Shown in pieces: positions 1 to 7,906 of a stretch of 64,000 bases of DNA; position 1 is the stretch's first letter, and each line of letters starts with the position of its first letter. The position numbers and the translations under genes were made by a program. A model generated the notes under the pieces. That model was not told where the DNA came from. It made no database searches and worked only from the letters and a program-made list of their open reading frames with translations. The stretch comes from Hyphomicrobiales bacterium (GTDB lineage Bacteria > Pseudomonadota > Alphaproteobacteria > Rhizobiales > Rhizobiaceae): positions 124,001-188,000 of the forward strand of contig UCIV01000033.1 of NCBI GenBank assembly GCA_900472575.1. Reading direction: 5' to 3'.

Positions 1-1325
1 GCATGCTGGTGGCAGGCATGATCATCGCGGTCATGTATCTCGGCCTGACATTTTCGATCGCGGAAATGAGCCCGGCGCTGCCGCATACCGGGGCGGCCTA
101 CTCCTTTGCCCGCACTGCGATGGGGCCGTGGGGCGGATTTCTCACCGGTCTTTGTGAAAACGTTGAATATGTGCTGACGCCGGCGGTCATTGTCACCTTC
201 ATCACGGCTTATGTGAACTCGATCCTTGGTCTCGATCCAGCCTATTCGCCGCTTCTGTGGATATTGTTCTATGGCGTATTCCTGGCGCTGAATGTTTTCG
301 GCCTGGAACTTTCGTTCAAGGTAACATTGGTTATCACGCTGATTTCTCTGGCGGTGCTGGTGTTCTTCTGGATTAGCGCCATCCCGAACATGGATTTCTC
401 CCGTTGGGCGCTGAATATCGGTGTTGGACCGGATGGCTCGGCGATCGAATTGCCCGAAGGTAACGGCGACTGGTTCCCATTCGGTTTTTCGGGTGTTCTT
501 GCGACGCTGCCCTTTGCCGTGTGGCTGTTTCTTGCCATCGAGCAACTGCCGCTGGCGGCGGAAGAGTCCGTCGATCCGAAGCGTGACATGCCCAAGGGGA
601 TCATTCTCGGCATTATTACCCTGATGGTCTCGGCCTTCATGATCGTGCTTCTCAATCCGTCATTGCCGGGTGTCGGGGCCTTCCATTTGGGTTCGGCGCT
701 CGAGCCGCTGCTTGATGGCTTCAAGGCCGTTTATGGTGACAGCGGTGTCGTCATCCTCGGGCTCGTGGCGCTGACCGGACTGATCGCCAGCTTCCACACG
801 ATCCTCTACGCGCAAGGCCGGCAAATCTATTCGCTTTCGCGTGCCGGTTATTTCCCGACTGCGCTCTCAGTTACTCATCCAGTCTACAAAACGCCTTATG
901 TTGCGATGATGGCCGGTGCTGCCGTTGGTCATGCAGTCATGTTGGTCATCTGGTTCGCGCTCGGCGCGGAGCAGGGCGGGACGGTGATCGGCGCAGTGCT
1001 CCTGAACATGGCCGTTTTCGGAGCGATGTTCTCCTATATCATGCAGGCGATCTCCTTCATCATCCTGCGCAAGAAGCTGCCAAATATCGAGCGGCCGTTC
1101 CGCTCGCCGCTTGGCATCCCCGGTGCTGCTCTGACAATCGGGATTGCCGTCGTCACGCTGATCTATCAGGTCCAGGATCCGAATTTCTTCAAGGGTGTGG
1201 TCTGGGTCGTCATGTGGTTCGCCGTGGCGATCGCCTATTTCGCCATCGTCGGTCGCCATCGGCTGATTCTCTCCCCGGAGGAAGAGTTTGCCATGGGGCA
1301 CAAGGAGGCGGCGTCGCTCGCCTGA
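1..1325 (+). CDS. Ethanolamine-type APC permease (5' end outside window)
   Basis: The last 440 or so residues of an amino acid-polyamine-organocation (APC) superfamily inner-membrane permease; the reading frame is open to the window edge, so the real start lies upstream. About ten hydrophobic segments are visible, separated by short polar loops. The early stretch around AEMSPALPHTGAAYSFARTA and the following LCENVEYVLTPA resemble the ethanolamine permease branch (Eat family), which would import ethanolamine by proton symport. No ethanolamine ammonia-lyase genes are visible, but the upstream flank is missing. The next gene on this strand is a ParA-like ATPase 200 bases on, after a hairpin, so the two are probably separate units. 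APC membership is clear; the substrate is inferred from family resemblance. Confidence 0.75.
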   Translation, partial: MLVAGMIIAVMYLGLTFSIAEMSPALPHTGAAYSFARTAMGPWGGFLTGLCENVEYVLTPAVIVTFITAYVNSILGLDPAYSPLLWILFYGVFLALNVFGLELSFKVTLVITLISLAVLVFFWISAIPNMDFSRWALNIGVGPDGSAIELPEGNGDWFPFGFSGVLATLPFAVWLFLAIEQLPLAAEESVDPKRDMPKGIILGIITLMVSAFMIVLLNPSLPGVGAFHLGSALEPLLDGFKAVYGDSGVVILGLVALTGLIASFHTILYAQGRQIYSLSRAGYFPTALSVTHPVYKTPYVAMMAGAAVGHAVMLVIWFALGAEQGGTVIGAVLLNMAVFGAMFSYIMQAISFIILRKKLPNIERPFRSPLGIPGAALTIGIAVVTLIYQVQDPNFFKGVVWVVMWFAVAIAYFAIVGRHRLILSPEEEFAMGHKEAASLA

Positions 1326-1341
1326 TCAGGAAGGGCAAGAA

Positions 1342-1374
1342 AACGGGGCGATCGCTGTTTGGTGTCGCCCCGTT
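1342..1374 (+). terminator. Hairpin after the permease gene
   Basis: A perfect 10-bp inverted repeat (AACGGGGCGA at 1342-1351 and its complement at 1365-1374) with a 13-base loop lies 17 bases after the permease stop. No T-run follows, so it is a weak intrinsic terminator or an mRNA 3'-end stabiliser. Confidence 0.45.
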
Positions 1375-1424
1375 GATACCCGAATGCATCAGTTTACGGT
1401 GATGCAGCCGCGCCAGGCTGCGAA

Positions 1425-1439
1425 TTAACCGCTGATTAA
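1425..1439. promoter_or_regulatory. Candidate CtrA-binding motif TTAA-N7-TTAA
   Basis: TTAA at 1425-1428 and TTAA at 1436-1439 are separated by exactly seven bases, the full consensus spacing of the alphaproteobacterial cell-cycle regulator CtrA. It lies 90 bases before the ParA-like start at 1529, in non-coding DNA, where it could control that gene. A motif of eight fixed bases is expected about once by chance in 64 kb, so position is the main support. Confidence 0.4.
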
Positions 1440-1528
1440 CCATCTTTGGAAAAGATGTAGCTGAGAAGGCCCCATGCTTCGGGGATGCCAGCAGAGCGAT
1501 GCGGCTCGTCACCTCCAAGGAATGGAAA

Positions 1529-2245
1529 ATGCCAGTCATATCTTTCGCCAATGCCAAGGGCGGAGCCGGGAAAACGACCGCAGCGCTGCTGCTGGCGACC
1601 GAGCTTGCCCATCAGGGATTTCGTATCACGATCATAGATGCCGATCCGCAGCGCTGGATCAGCCAGTGGCAGGAGACCTCCGGTGAGGTCCGCAATATCG
1701 AGGTGATCTCGGAGGTTACCGTTGCGTCACTTCACTGCCACTTGCGGGAAATGGCCTCCGCTACCGACTATTTCATCATCGACCTTGCAGGCGCGCGCGA
1801 TGCGTTGGTGACAACGGCGCTCGGGCTTTCTGACCATGTGTTTATCCCGGTGCAGGGTTCGGCGATGGATGCCAAGGGGGCTGCGCAAATCCTCGACCTT
1901 CTGGCGATGATGAAGGAGAAGGGCAGGCTGGATATTGCGCATTCGGTCGTATTGACGCGAGTAACGTCGATGGTCACGACCAAGGCGCTGCTTGCCATCA
2001 AAGGCTTGCTGGCGGCCAAGGGTGTGAATGTGCTTACAACGCCGATCGGCGAGCGGACCGCTTTCAAGGAGTTGTTTGAGAGCGGCGGTACGCTTTACAG
2101 CATGGATCCGTCGAAGGTCAGCAATGTCGAAAAGGCGAAGGATAACGTTCGCGCCTATGCATCTGAAGTTCTGCGGCTGATGCCGACCAGAATGACCCGC
2201 ACTGCAGTCGCTCGGCTGATCGGGCTCGGCCGGGGCGTCGCCTGA
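1529..2245 (+). CDS. Orphan ParA/MinD-superfamily ATPase
   Basis: A 238-residue ParA-type P-loop ATPase. The deviant Walker A motif KGGAGKTT is at residues 10-17 and an IIDADPQ segment (Walker A'-like) follows at about 38-44; an IIDLAG segment near 87 matches Walker B. ATG 1529 was chosen over an in-frame upstream start because the KGG motif then sits at the usual distance from the N-terminus and an AAGGA lies about eight bases upstream. No parB or centromere-like repeats are next to it, so it is not a standard replicon-partition operon. Proteins of this kind position plasmids, T-DNA complexes (VirC1), chemoreceptor arrays or other cargo; which applies here cannot be told. A possible CtrA motif upstream suggests a cell-cycle link. 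Confidence 0.85.
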   Translation: MPVISFANAKGGAGKTTAALLLATELAHQGFRITIIDADPQRWISQWQETSGEVRNIEVISEVTVASLHCHLREMASATDYFIIDLAGARDALVTTALGLSDHVFIPVQGSAMDAKGAAQILDLLAMMKEKGRLDIAHSVVLTRVTSMVTTKALLAIKGLLAAKGVNVLTTPIGERTAFKELFESGGTLYSMDPSKVSNVEKAKDNVRAYASEVLRLMPTRMTRTAVARLIGLGRGVA

Positions 2246-2274
2246 TACATCTCCATACACTCTCTGATATGAAT

Positions 2275-2296
2275 ATGGCCGGCGAAAGCCGGCCAT
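2275..2296. terminator. GAAA-loop hairpin between convergent genes
   Basis: A perfect 9-bp stem (ATGGCCGGC at 2275-2283 with its complement at 2288-2296) closed by a GAAA tetraloop lies between the convergent ParA-like and L,D-transpeptidase genes. It could serve either strand; T-runs are poor on both sides. Confidence 0.5.
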
Positions 2297-2329
2297 TGCC
2301 GTTTGTGACGTTTGTATGCCTTGTTCTGT

Positions 2330-3724
2330 TTATTCGACGAATTGCACTGTCGTTCCCGGCTTGACCATCTTTGCGAGCTCGGTCGCATCCCAATTGGTGA
2401 GGCGCACGCAGCCGTGGCTGTTGGTCTTGCCGATCTTCGACGGTTCCGGCGTGCCGTGAATGCCGTAAGTGGGCTTGGAAAGTGCAATCCAGACCGTACC
2501 GACCGGACCATTCGGACCCGGCGGGATCTGCAGGATCTGAGTGTTGTTGCCCTGGGTGAAGTTGATCTTCGGATTGTAGGTATATCCCGGATCAAGCGCG
2601 ATACGCTGCACCGTATGGTCGCCTGATGGCGACGGCGTGTCCGAAGATCCGATAGTTGCCGGATAGGCGGCGATCAGATTGCCGTCGGCACCATAAGCGA
2701 AGACCTGCTTGCGCCCCTTGTCGGCGATGATGCGCGTCACCTGACCTGTCTTCGGCTGGCCAGGATTGATGACCTTGACGATCGTGCCCGGGATGGTGAA
2801 GTCGGCGTTCGGGTTGAGGGCCTTCAGATACCCTTCGTCCATATGAAACTGTTCAGCCAGCTTTTCCGTAACCGAGGTAAATGACATGGCTGGCAGCGCG
2901 GCCTTATGGGCGTAGTCTTCCGGAATGGCGGCAACGTATGGACCTGCAGCGTCCGATGCGGTGATCGTATAGTCGACGATCGGCAGTCCACCCGAATAGG
3001 TGAGGCGCTGCATGATATCCTCGGAATTGTTCGGATCGAGCGTTTCGCCCGTCATTTCCTGCCAGGCTGCAATCGCCTTGTTGACGTTATCGCCAAGGTG
3101 GCCGTCGATAACGCCCGGCGAAATGCCTTCGCGGTCGAGAAATACCTGCAGCGCCGCGATCTCGGCCTGCGGTTTTTTCGTGACCGTGATGACCGGCTTG
3201 TTCGGGTGCAGATTATCTGCCGGTGGCATGCTCTGGTTCGGCTCAAGCGATGCTTCTTCCGAATAGCCCTGATCGACGCCCGGTAGTTCCTGCTGCTCGA
3301 GCGGCATGCGGGTGACGGAGCCGCCGATGGAGCCGGTTACCGATCCCGGCTCTTCCGGGCGATATTGACGATAATCCTGGTATCCGCCCTGATTGTCGTA
3401 ACGCGAGGTATTGGCTCCTGCCTGACGGCGGTTGTCATAGCCTCGCGGTGCAGGCGGATACTCCTCATAACGCTGCCGATTGCCACCCTGACGCATTTCC
3501 GTGGCGATGATATTGCCGTATCGGTCGAGATAGACCCGCCGGCCTGCGCCGTCGCGACTGAGATACATGTCCCGCTGGTTGGGCATGTAGTCGAGGATCG
3601 CGCCGTCTGGTGCGACCAGAACGGGTCGGTCGGAATATTGCGCGTAACGCGACTGCGCTGCTGCAGGAACGACCGAGATCGCCAGAGCCGCAAGGCTGAT
3701 GCTGAAAAGGACGGAGCGCTTCAC
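2330..3724 (-). CDS. Secreted L,D-transpeptidase (YkuD) with peptidoglycan-binding domain
   Basis: A periplasmic L,D-transpeptidase that would form 3-3 peptidoglycan cross-links or attach proteins to the sacculus. The order is signal peptide (cleavage near AAAQS), a long Arg/Tyr/Gly/Gln-rich low-complexity region, a PG_binding_1-like repeat (IAALQVFLDREGISPGVIDG), then a C-terminal YkuD domain. The catalytic signature is a conserved HGT followed by SHGCVRL, the nucleophilic Cys being about 26 residues from the C-terminus. The preferred start is GTG at 3724, preceded by GGTGAG and giving a standard signal peptide; an in-frame ATG at 3751 adds nine residues. Rhizobiaceae cell walls are rich in LD cross-links and carry many such paralogs, so this copy's specific role cannot be assigned. 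Confidence 0.9.
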   Translation of the reverse strand: MKRSVLFSISLAALAISVVPAAAQSRYAQYSDRPVLVAPDGAILDYMPNQRDMYLSRDGAGRRVYLDRYGNIIATEMRQGGNRQRYEEYPPAPRGYDNRRQAGANTSRYDNQGGYQDYRQYRPEEPGSVTGSIGGSVTRMPLEQQELPGVDQGYSEEASLEPNQSMPPADNLHPNKPVITVTKKPQAEIAALQVFLDREGISPGVIDGHLGDNVNKAIAAWQEMTGETLDPNNSEDIMQRLTYSGGLPIVDYTITASDAAGPYVAAIPEDYAHKAALPAMSFTSVTEKLAEQFHMDEGYLKALNPNADFTIPGTIVKVINPGQPKTGQVTRIIADKGRKQVFAYGADGNLIAAYPATIGSSDTPSPSGDHTVQRIALDPGYTYNPKINFTQGNNTQILQIPPGPNGPVGTVWIALSKPTYGIHGTPEPSKIGKTNSHGCVRLTNWDATELAKMVKPGTTVQFVE

Positions 3725-3914
3725 GTTCTCACCGATTATACTGTTGCACATTTATGTAATCGGGAATGTGGGTGCTTGGTTCCCGTTTGCTATGTGCATT
3801 GACTGACAAGCTAATTTTGACGCTTGTATGGAAAAATCCCAGTTTGCAATGAATGAATCATTAAATTCCGCTCACCTTGGGTAAACGCGTTGTGAGCATC
3901 AGGAGGAAATGTGG

Positions 3915-4754
3915 ATGAAAACCTTTACGGCGGCCCTCGGACCGAAGCTTGAGCTCGACGAGAGCTCTGTTCTGGATATCGGAAAATGCTTTGTTCACGA
4001 CACTGATATCGCTCCCGGCCGTGCGATTCCCGACGATGGTGATTCGCGTATCGACCATTCGCTGGAAGGATTTCTGTTTACGTGCGGGCCGGACCATATC
4101 CGCCATCCGGAAGCGATTGCCGGCGACGCGGATGGCCGGAAATATCCGCTGCATGGCTCTTATTCTTCCCACCCGGCCGAGATTTTGTTCTGGGATATGC
4201 AGGGGGAGGAGGCCGAATGTCGTGCCCGTGTGGCCGTTAAAACGGCGGATGGCGGCGAGGCGCTGCTCGAACGTCATTGGAGGATCGATGGCGCAACCGG
4301 CGAGGTCTGCCTGCAGGACAAGGTGACCAATACCGGAACCAGGCCGATGGCGCGAGTGCATATGTACCACATGAATATCGGCGCATGGTTGTTCGACGAT
4401 GGCGTGCATCTGACGGGGGCCATGCTGGACGGTGGCCAGATGCGCTGGGATTTCGGGCCGGAGCCGGGCAGCGTGTTCTGTGTTCCGGCAAGCCGTACGG
4501 GTGAGGAATGGGCGGAAATCGCACTCGGCCCGATCGCGTCGCTCGGCGGCTCGACATTGAAGGTGCGCTTCAAGACCGATGGCCTGCCTTTTCTGCAGGT
4601 GTGGAGAAACCAGAAGTCTCCGGCGCATGTGCTTGGAATTGAACCGGTATCGCATCGAATGGCGGGCCGCGAGGAACTGGCCAAGACAGGCGAGTTGCAA
4701 TGGCTTCAGCCAGGCGAGAGCGCAGACTATGCGCTGCGCTTCGCCTTCGTCTGA
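3915..4754 (+). CDS. Aldose 1-epimerase-like protein (DUF4432-type)
   Basis: A 279-residue protein with the features of the galactose-mutarotase-like beta-sandwich family: an HGSYSSHPAEI segment with conserved His, a VTNTGTRPM strand, and VHMYHMNIG carrying paired His. Relatives act on a sugar anomer or sugar derivative; the substrate here is unknown. An in-frame ATG at 3909 is only two bases after a perfect AGGAGG (3901-3906), while ATG 3915 has the ideal eight-base spacing, so 3915 is taken as the start. It is divergent from the L,D-transpeptidase and is followed 72 bases later by the DUF442 gene. No sugar transporter or kinase adjoins it, so the context does not name a pathway. Confidence 0.7.
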   Translation: MKTFTAALGPKLELDESSVLDIGKCFVHDTDIAPGRAIPDDGDSRIDHSLEGFLFTCGPDHIRHPEAIAGDADGRKYPLHGSYSSHPAEILFWDMQGEEAECRARVAVKTADGGEALLERHWRIDGATGEVCLQDKVTNTGTRPMARVHMYHMNIGAWLFDDGVHLTGAMLDGGQMRWDFGPEPGSVFCVPASRTGEEWAEIALGPIASLGGSTLKVRFKTDGLPFLQVWRNQKSPAHVLGIEPVSHRMAGREELAKTGELQWLQPGESADYALRFAFV

Positions 4755-4826
4755 GATGCGACTATGTGCCGTTGACGCTCGTCAAGCCACCGCGTAATGC
4801 TGGCGCCACAAAAATGGAGGTTGCCC

Positions 4827-5165
4827 ATGGATATCCGCCAGATCAACGACGAGTATTCCGTCTCCGGTCAGATCACCGTTGAGGAACTGGACGAGGTAAA
4901 GGCGCTCGGCTTCAAGTCTCTCGTCTGCAATCGGCCTGACGAGGAAGAGCCCGGTCAGCCGCATTATGCGGAAATCGAAGCTCGCGCGAAGGAACTCGGC
5001 CTCGAAATCCGTCACATTCCGGTTGGCCGCATGGGCCTGACGCCGGAGGGCGTGACCGAGATGGCCGATGCGCTGGAAGATTTTCAAAAGCCGATGCTCG
5101 GCTTTTGCCGGTCCGGCGCGCGCTCGACCGCCATCTACGAACAGGCCCAGCGTTTCAAGGGCTGA
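4827..5165 (+). CDS. DUF442 phosphatase-like protein (Blh N-terminal domain, stand-alone)
   Basis: A 112-residue protein matching the TIGR01244/DUF442 domain found at the N-terminus of beta-lactamase-hydrolase-like (Blh) sulfur dioxygenases. This fold is related to dual-specificity phosphatases, and a phosphate-binding-loop-like CRSGARS lies at residues 94-100, with Cys94 the likely nucleophile and Arg99 the anion binder. The Asp in the N-terminal CNRPDEEE segment is typical of the family. Here the domain stands alone with no lactamase-fold partner. ATG 4827 was chosen because GGAGG at 4816-4820 lies six bases upstream; an in-frame ATG at 4797 lacks one. A ridA gene follows 70 bases on. The substrate is unknown. 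Confidence 0.8.
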   Translation: MDIRQINDEYSVSGQITVEELDEVKALGFKSLVCNRPDEEEPGQPHYAEIEARAKELGLEIRHIPVGRMGLTPEGVTEMADALEDFQKPMLGFCRSGARSTAIYEQAQRFKG

Positions 5166-5234
5166 CCCGTTTTTCGCGCGCGGTGTGACCTTCACTCCGC
5201 GCTTTTTCCAAGCTCAGCATTCAGGAGCATTCCC

Positions 5235-5576
5235 ATGAGCATCAAGCGCATCGAGCCCGGCGCCCGCATGAGCGGCGCGGTCGTACACGGCAACACCGTT
5301 TATCTCGCCGGCCAGGTTGGCGAAGGCGAAACCGTTACCGACCAGTGCAAGGACGCGCTGGCTGAAGTCGATCGTCTGCTGGCCGCGAGCGGCTCCGACA
5401 AGTCGAAGATCCTGCAGACGATCATCTATCTCTCCGACATGTCGACCTTCGGCGAAATGAATGCCGTCTGGGAAGCCTGGATTGATCCGGCCAACCCGCC
5501 GGCCCGCGCCACGAGCGAAGCTGCTCTGGCCGCTCCGAAGTACAAGGTCGAGTTCATCGTAACCGCCGCAATCTGA
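5235..5576 (+). CDS. RidA family (YjgF/YER057c/UK114) protein
   Basis: A 113-residue RidA-fold protein. The family forms trimers that hydrolyse reactive enamine/imine intermediates released by PLP enzymes. Visible signatures are the VYLAGQVG strand, the DMSTFGEMNAVWEAW helix and PPARATSEA, whose Arg91 corresponds to the substrate-binding Arg of active RidA proteins; the C-terminal KVEFIVTAAI is typical. It belongs to a variant subgroup rather than canonical E. coli-type RidA, so imine deaminase activity is likely but not certain. The start has AGGAG ten bases upstream. It lies between the DUF442 gene and a small secreted protein on the same strand with short gaps, suggesting cotranscription. 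Confidence 0.88.
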   Translation: MSIKRIEPGARMSGAVVHGNTVYLAGQVGEGETVTDQCKDALAEVDRLLAASGSDKSKILQTIIYLSDMSTFGEMNAVWEAWIDPANPPARATSEAALAAPKYKVEFIVTAAI

Positions 5577-5591
5577 TAAAGAGCGCCACGG

Positions 5592-5951
5592 ATGCTGAAA
5601 GTACCTCTGCTTACGATTTGCATCGCCAGTAGCCTGCTGGCATCCGTGGCGCACTCTCAAACTCTGCCTTCCGTGCCCCAGGGTTCGGAACTGGATGTTG
5701 CCGCTCAAGCCATGATTTATGCGCGGGCTTGCGATATTCGCTACAAGCGTCCGTCGATGGTGTGGGATTCGAAGTCGCTGTTTCTGAAATATGCTCGCGG
5801 GACATCATCTAATCCGCAGGCGGAAACGGAGAAAGCCTTCAAGGCTGCCCAGCGAACGGCAACGCGGGCCTATGCATTGTCCGACAAGCAGATCACTGTC
5901 GATTTTTGTGCGCGGTTGTCCGCCGTCTTCAAGCGCGAACTCGGCCTGTGA
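5592..5951 (+). CDS. Small secreted protein of unknown function
   Basis: A 119-residue protein with a clear Sec signal peptide (hydrophobic residues 4-20, probable cleavage after AHS at 21-23). The mature part is about 96 residues, with two Cys (in YARACDIRY and VDFCARL) that could form a disulfide in the periplasm, and it is mainly helical in character. I do not recognise the family. It begins 15 bases after ridA, so it is probably the last gene of that unit, and the hairpin at 6001-6031 follows it. Confidence 0.75.
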   Translation: MLKVPLLTICIASSLLASVAHSQTLPSVPQGSELDVAAQAMIYARACDIRYKRPSMVWDSKSLFLKYARGTSSNPQAETEKAFKAAQRTATRAYALSDKQITVDFCARLSAVFKRELGL

Positions 5952-6000
5952 TTGCCGACCGCTCGGTAATCAAGCAAGCTCTCTTTATCCCAGAAAATGT

Positions 6001-6031
6001 AAAAAGGGGCCGGAAGATCCAGCCCCTTTTT
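6001..6031. terminator. Bidirectional intrinsic terminator
   Basis: AAAAAGGGGC at 6001-6010 pairs perfectly with GCCCCTTTTT at 6022-6031 around an 11-base loop. With A- and T-runs on both flanks it can end the plus-strand ridA unit and the minus-strand 40-codon gene. Confidence 0.8.
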
Positions 6032-6044
6032 GTGTATCTGTTGA

Positions 6045-6167
6045 TCACGCTTCGCCCGGCGTCATGCCGAAAAGATAAAAGGCTGCAAGAGCGATTGCGA
6101 TGAGGAAGATGACGGCCACGAAGGTCGACATGCCTCCCAGTGCTTTTCGTTTTGTTTCATTTGCCAT
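6045..6167 (-). CDS. 40-aa single-pass membrane peptide
   Basis: A 41-codon reading frame (ATG at 6167, TGA at 6047-6045). The N-terminus is basic and polar (MANETKRKALGG), followed by one strongly hydrophobic stretch (residues 15-34) and a short tail ending MTPGEA. The charge pattern suggests a single transmembrane helix with the N-terminus inside. It ends 14 bases before a bidirectional terminator. No good Shine-Dalgarno sequence is visible, the main weakness. It lies downstream of the ThDP-enzyme gene on the same strand (65-base gap) and could be the last gene of that operon. Family not recognised. Confidence 0.5.
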   Translation of the reverse strand: MANETKRKALGGMSTFVAVIFLIAIALAAFYLFGMTPGEA

Positions 6168-6232
6168 GCCGCATCAACGACATGAACAGACTTTGGTTCC
6201 TGACTTTTTGAGCAAATGCTCAAATCTGGGCC

Positions 6233-7906
6233 TTAGGCTTTGTTGCGGATCTGAGTCAGTGTTTTCGCTGGCGTAATTGCTTCCGGATCGAGCCGGACCT
6301 CGATGATTGCCGCTTTGCCGCTTTCACGGGCGCGCAGATAGGCCGGTCCGAAATCCTCGGTTTTTTCCACCATTTCACCATGGCCGCCGAAGGCTTTGGC
6401 GTAGGCGACGAAATCCGGATTGACGAGGTCGGTGCCGCTGACGCGACCCGGATATTCCCGCTCCTGATGCATGCGGATGGTGCCGTATATGCCGTTGTTG
6501 ACCAGTACGGTGATGATCGGCAGTCCATAGCGGACGGCGGTGATGAACTCCTGCCCATGCATCATGAAGCAGCCATCACCGGCAAAGCAGACGACTTCGC
6601 GCTCGGGAAACAGCTGTTTGGCGGCGACCGCTGCCGGTAGGCCATAGCCCATGGAGCCGGAGGTCGGAGCGGACTGGGTGTTGTATTTCTGGAAGCGATG
6701 GAAGCGGTGCAGCCAGGTGGCATAGTTTCCTGCGCCATTTGTGAAGATCGCATCGTCGGGGACGTTATCTTCAATCCAGGACATGATCGGCCCCATATGG
6801 ACCTCGCCGGGACCGGTCTCCGGCGGCGTCGACCATTTGAGATAGGCGTCGTGCATGGTCGACTTTCGCTCGGCCCAAAGCGGCAGGGCCGGAGGTTCGA
6901 GGTCCTTGATCGCCGAGACAAATTCTGCCGGGCCGGCGCAGATCGCAAGGTCCGGGCGATACATGCGGCCAATCTCTTCCGGATCAGGGAAGACATGGAC
7001 GAGTTTTTGGCTCGGGTAGGGGATGTCGATCAGCGTGTAGCTGGATGACGGCATTTCCGACATGCGGCTGCCGATCAGGATCAGAAGGTCGCTGTCCTTG
7101 ACCTCCTTGGCCAGGGACGGATTGATGCCGATGCCGACGTCGCCCGCATAGGAGGGATGAAGGTGGTCGAACAGCATCTGGCGGCGGAAGGAGCAGCCGA
7201 CCGGCAGTTTGAAGCGGCTGGCGAATTCCTGGAAATCCGCCACTGCCTGCTCATTCCAGCGTGTACCGCCGAGGATGACCATCGGGCGCTGGGATGCTTT
7301 CAACAGTTTCTCGAACTCGTCGATCTGCTGTTTTCCGGGATGGCTTTCGACACGCGTATAGGAGCGAGCCTGCGGTGCCTCGACCTCTTCGACCAGCATG
7401 TCTTCCGGCAGCGTCAGCACCACCGGGCCGGGGCGGCCGGACGTCGCGACGGAAAAAGCGCGGGTGACGAATTCCGGAATGCGGCGGGCATCATCGATCT
7501 CGCCGACCCATTTGGCGAATTCGGTGAAGGCACGTCGATATTCAACTTCCTGGAAGGCTTCGCGCTCCTTCATGTCGCGGCCGATCTGGCCGACGAAGAG
7601 GATCACGGGGATCGAATCTTGCTTGGCGACATGCAGGCCAGCGGAGGCGTTGGTGGCGCCGGGGCCTCTCGTCACCATGCAGATGCCCGGTTCGCCCGAA
7701 AGCCTGCCCCAAGTGTCGGCCATCATCGCTGCGCCACCTTCCTGACGGCAGACGAGGACGTCGATGCCGCTTTCATAAAGCGCATCAAGCACGGCGAGGT
7801 AGCTTTCACCCGGTACACAGGAAACCCGTTTGACGCCGTTCGCCTTCAGCGCCTCGACGATCAGCTGGCCGCCGGTCCTTTTTGTGGTTTCCCCGGTTCT
7901 TTCCAT
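6233..7906 (-). CDS. Acetolactate-synthase-like ThDP-dependent enzyme
   Basis: A 557-residue enzyme of the acetolactate synthase/benzoylformate decarboxylase superfamily with the usual three domains: N-terminal pyrimidine-binding domain with the catalytic Glu at residue 56 (CRQEGGAA), a central Rossmann-like domain (about 190-340), and a C-terminal PP-binding domain with GDG at 443-445 and NN at 470-471 for Mg-ThDP. It is probably not the biosynthetic acetolactate synthase: no small subunit adjoins it, and its partners are a CoA-transferase and an exporter. Oxalyl-CoA decarboxylases pair with a CaiB-family transferase in the same way, but this protein lacks close resemblance to Oxc. A very strong GAGGAGGAG lies 9-10 bases before ATG 7906, inside the upstream gene. 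The reaction is unknown. Confidence 0.85.
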   Translation of the reverse strand: MERTGETTKRTGGQLIVEALKANGVKRVSCVPGESYLAVLDALYESGIDVLVCRQEGGAAMMADTWGRLSGEPGICMVTRGPGATNASAGLHVAKQDSIPVILFVGQIGRDMKEREAFQEVEYRRAFTEFAKWVGEIDDARRIPEFVTRAFSVATSGRPGPVVLTLPEDMLVEEVEAPQARSYTRVESHPGKQQIDEFEKLLKASQRPMVILGGTRWNEQAVADFQEFASRFKLPVGCSFRRQMLFDHLHPSYAGDVGIGINPSLAKEVKDSDLLILIGSRMSEMPSSSYTLIDIPYPSQKLVHVFPDPEEIGRMYRPDLAICAGPAEFVSAIKDLEPPALPLWAERKSTMHDAYLKWSTPPETGPGEVHMGPIMSWIEDNVPDDAIFTNGAGNYATWLHRFHRFQKYNTQSAPTSGSMGYGLPAAVAAKQLFPEREVVCFAGDGCFMMHGQEFITAVRYGLPIITVLVNNGIYGTIRMHQEREYPGRVSGTDLVNPDFVAYAKAFGGHGEMVEKTEDFGPAYLRARESGKAAIIEVRLDPEAITPAKTLTQIRNKA

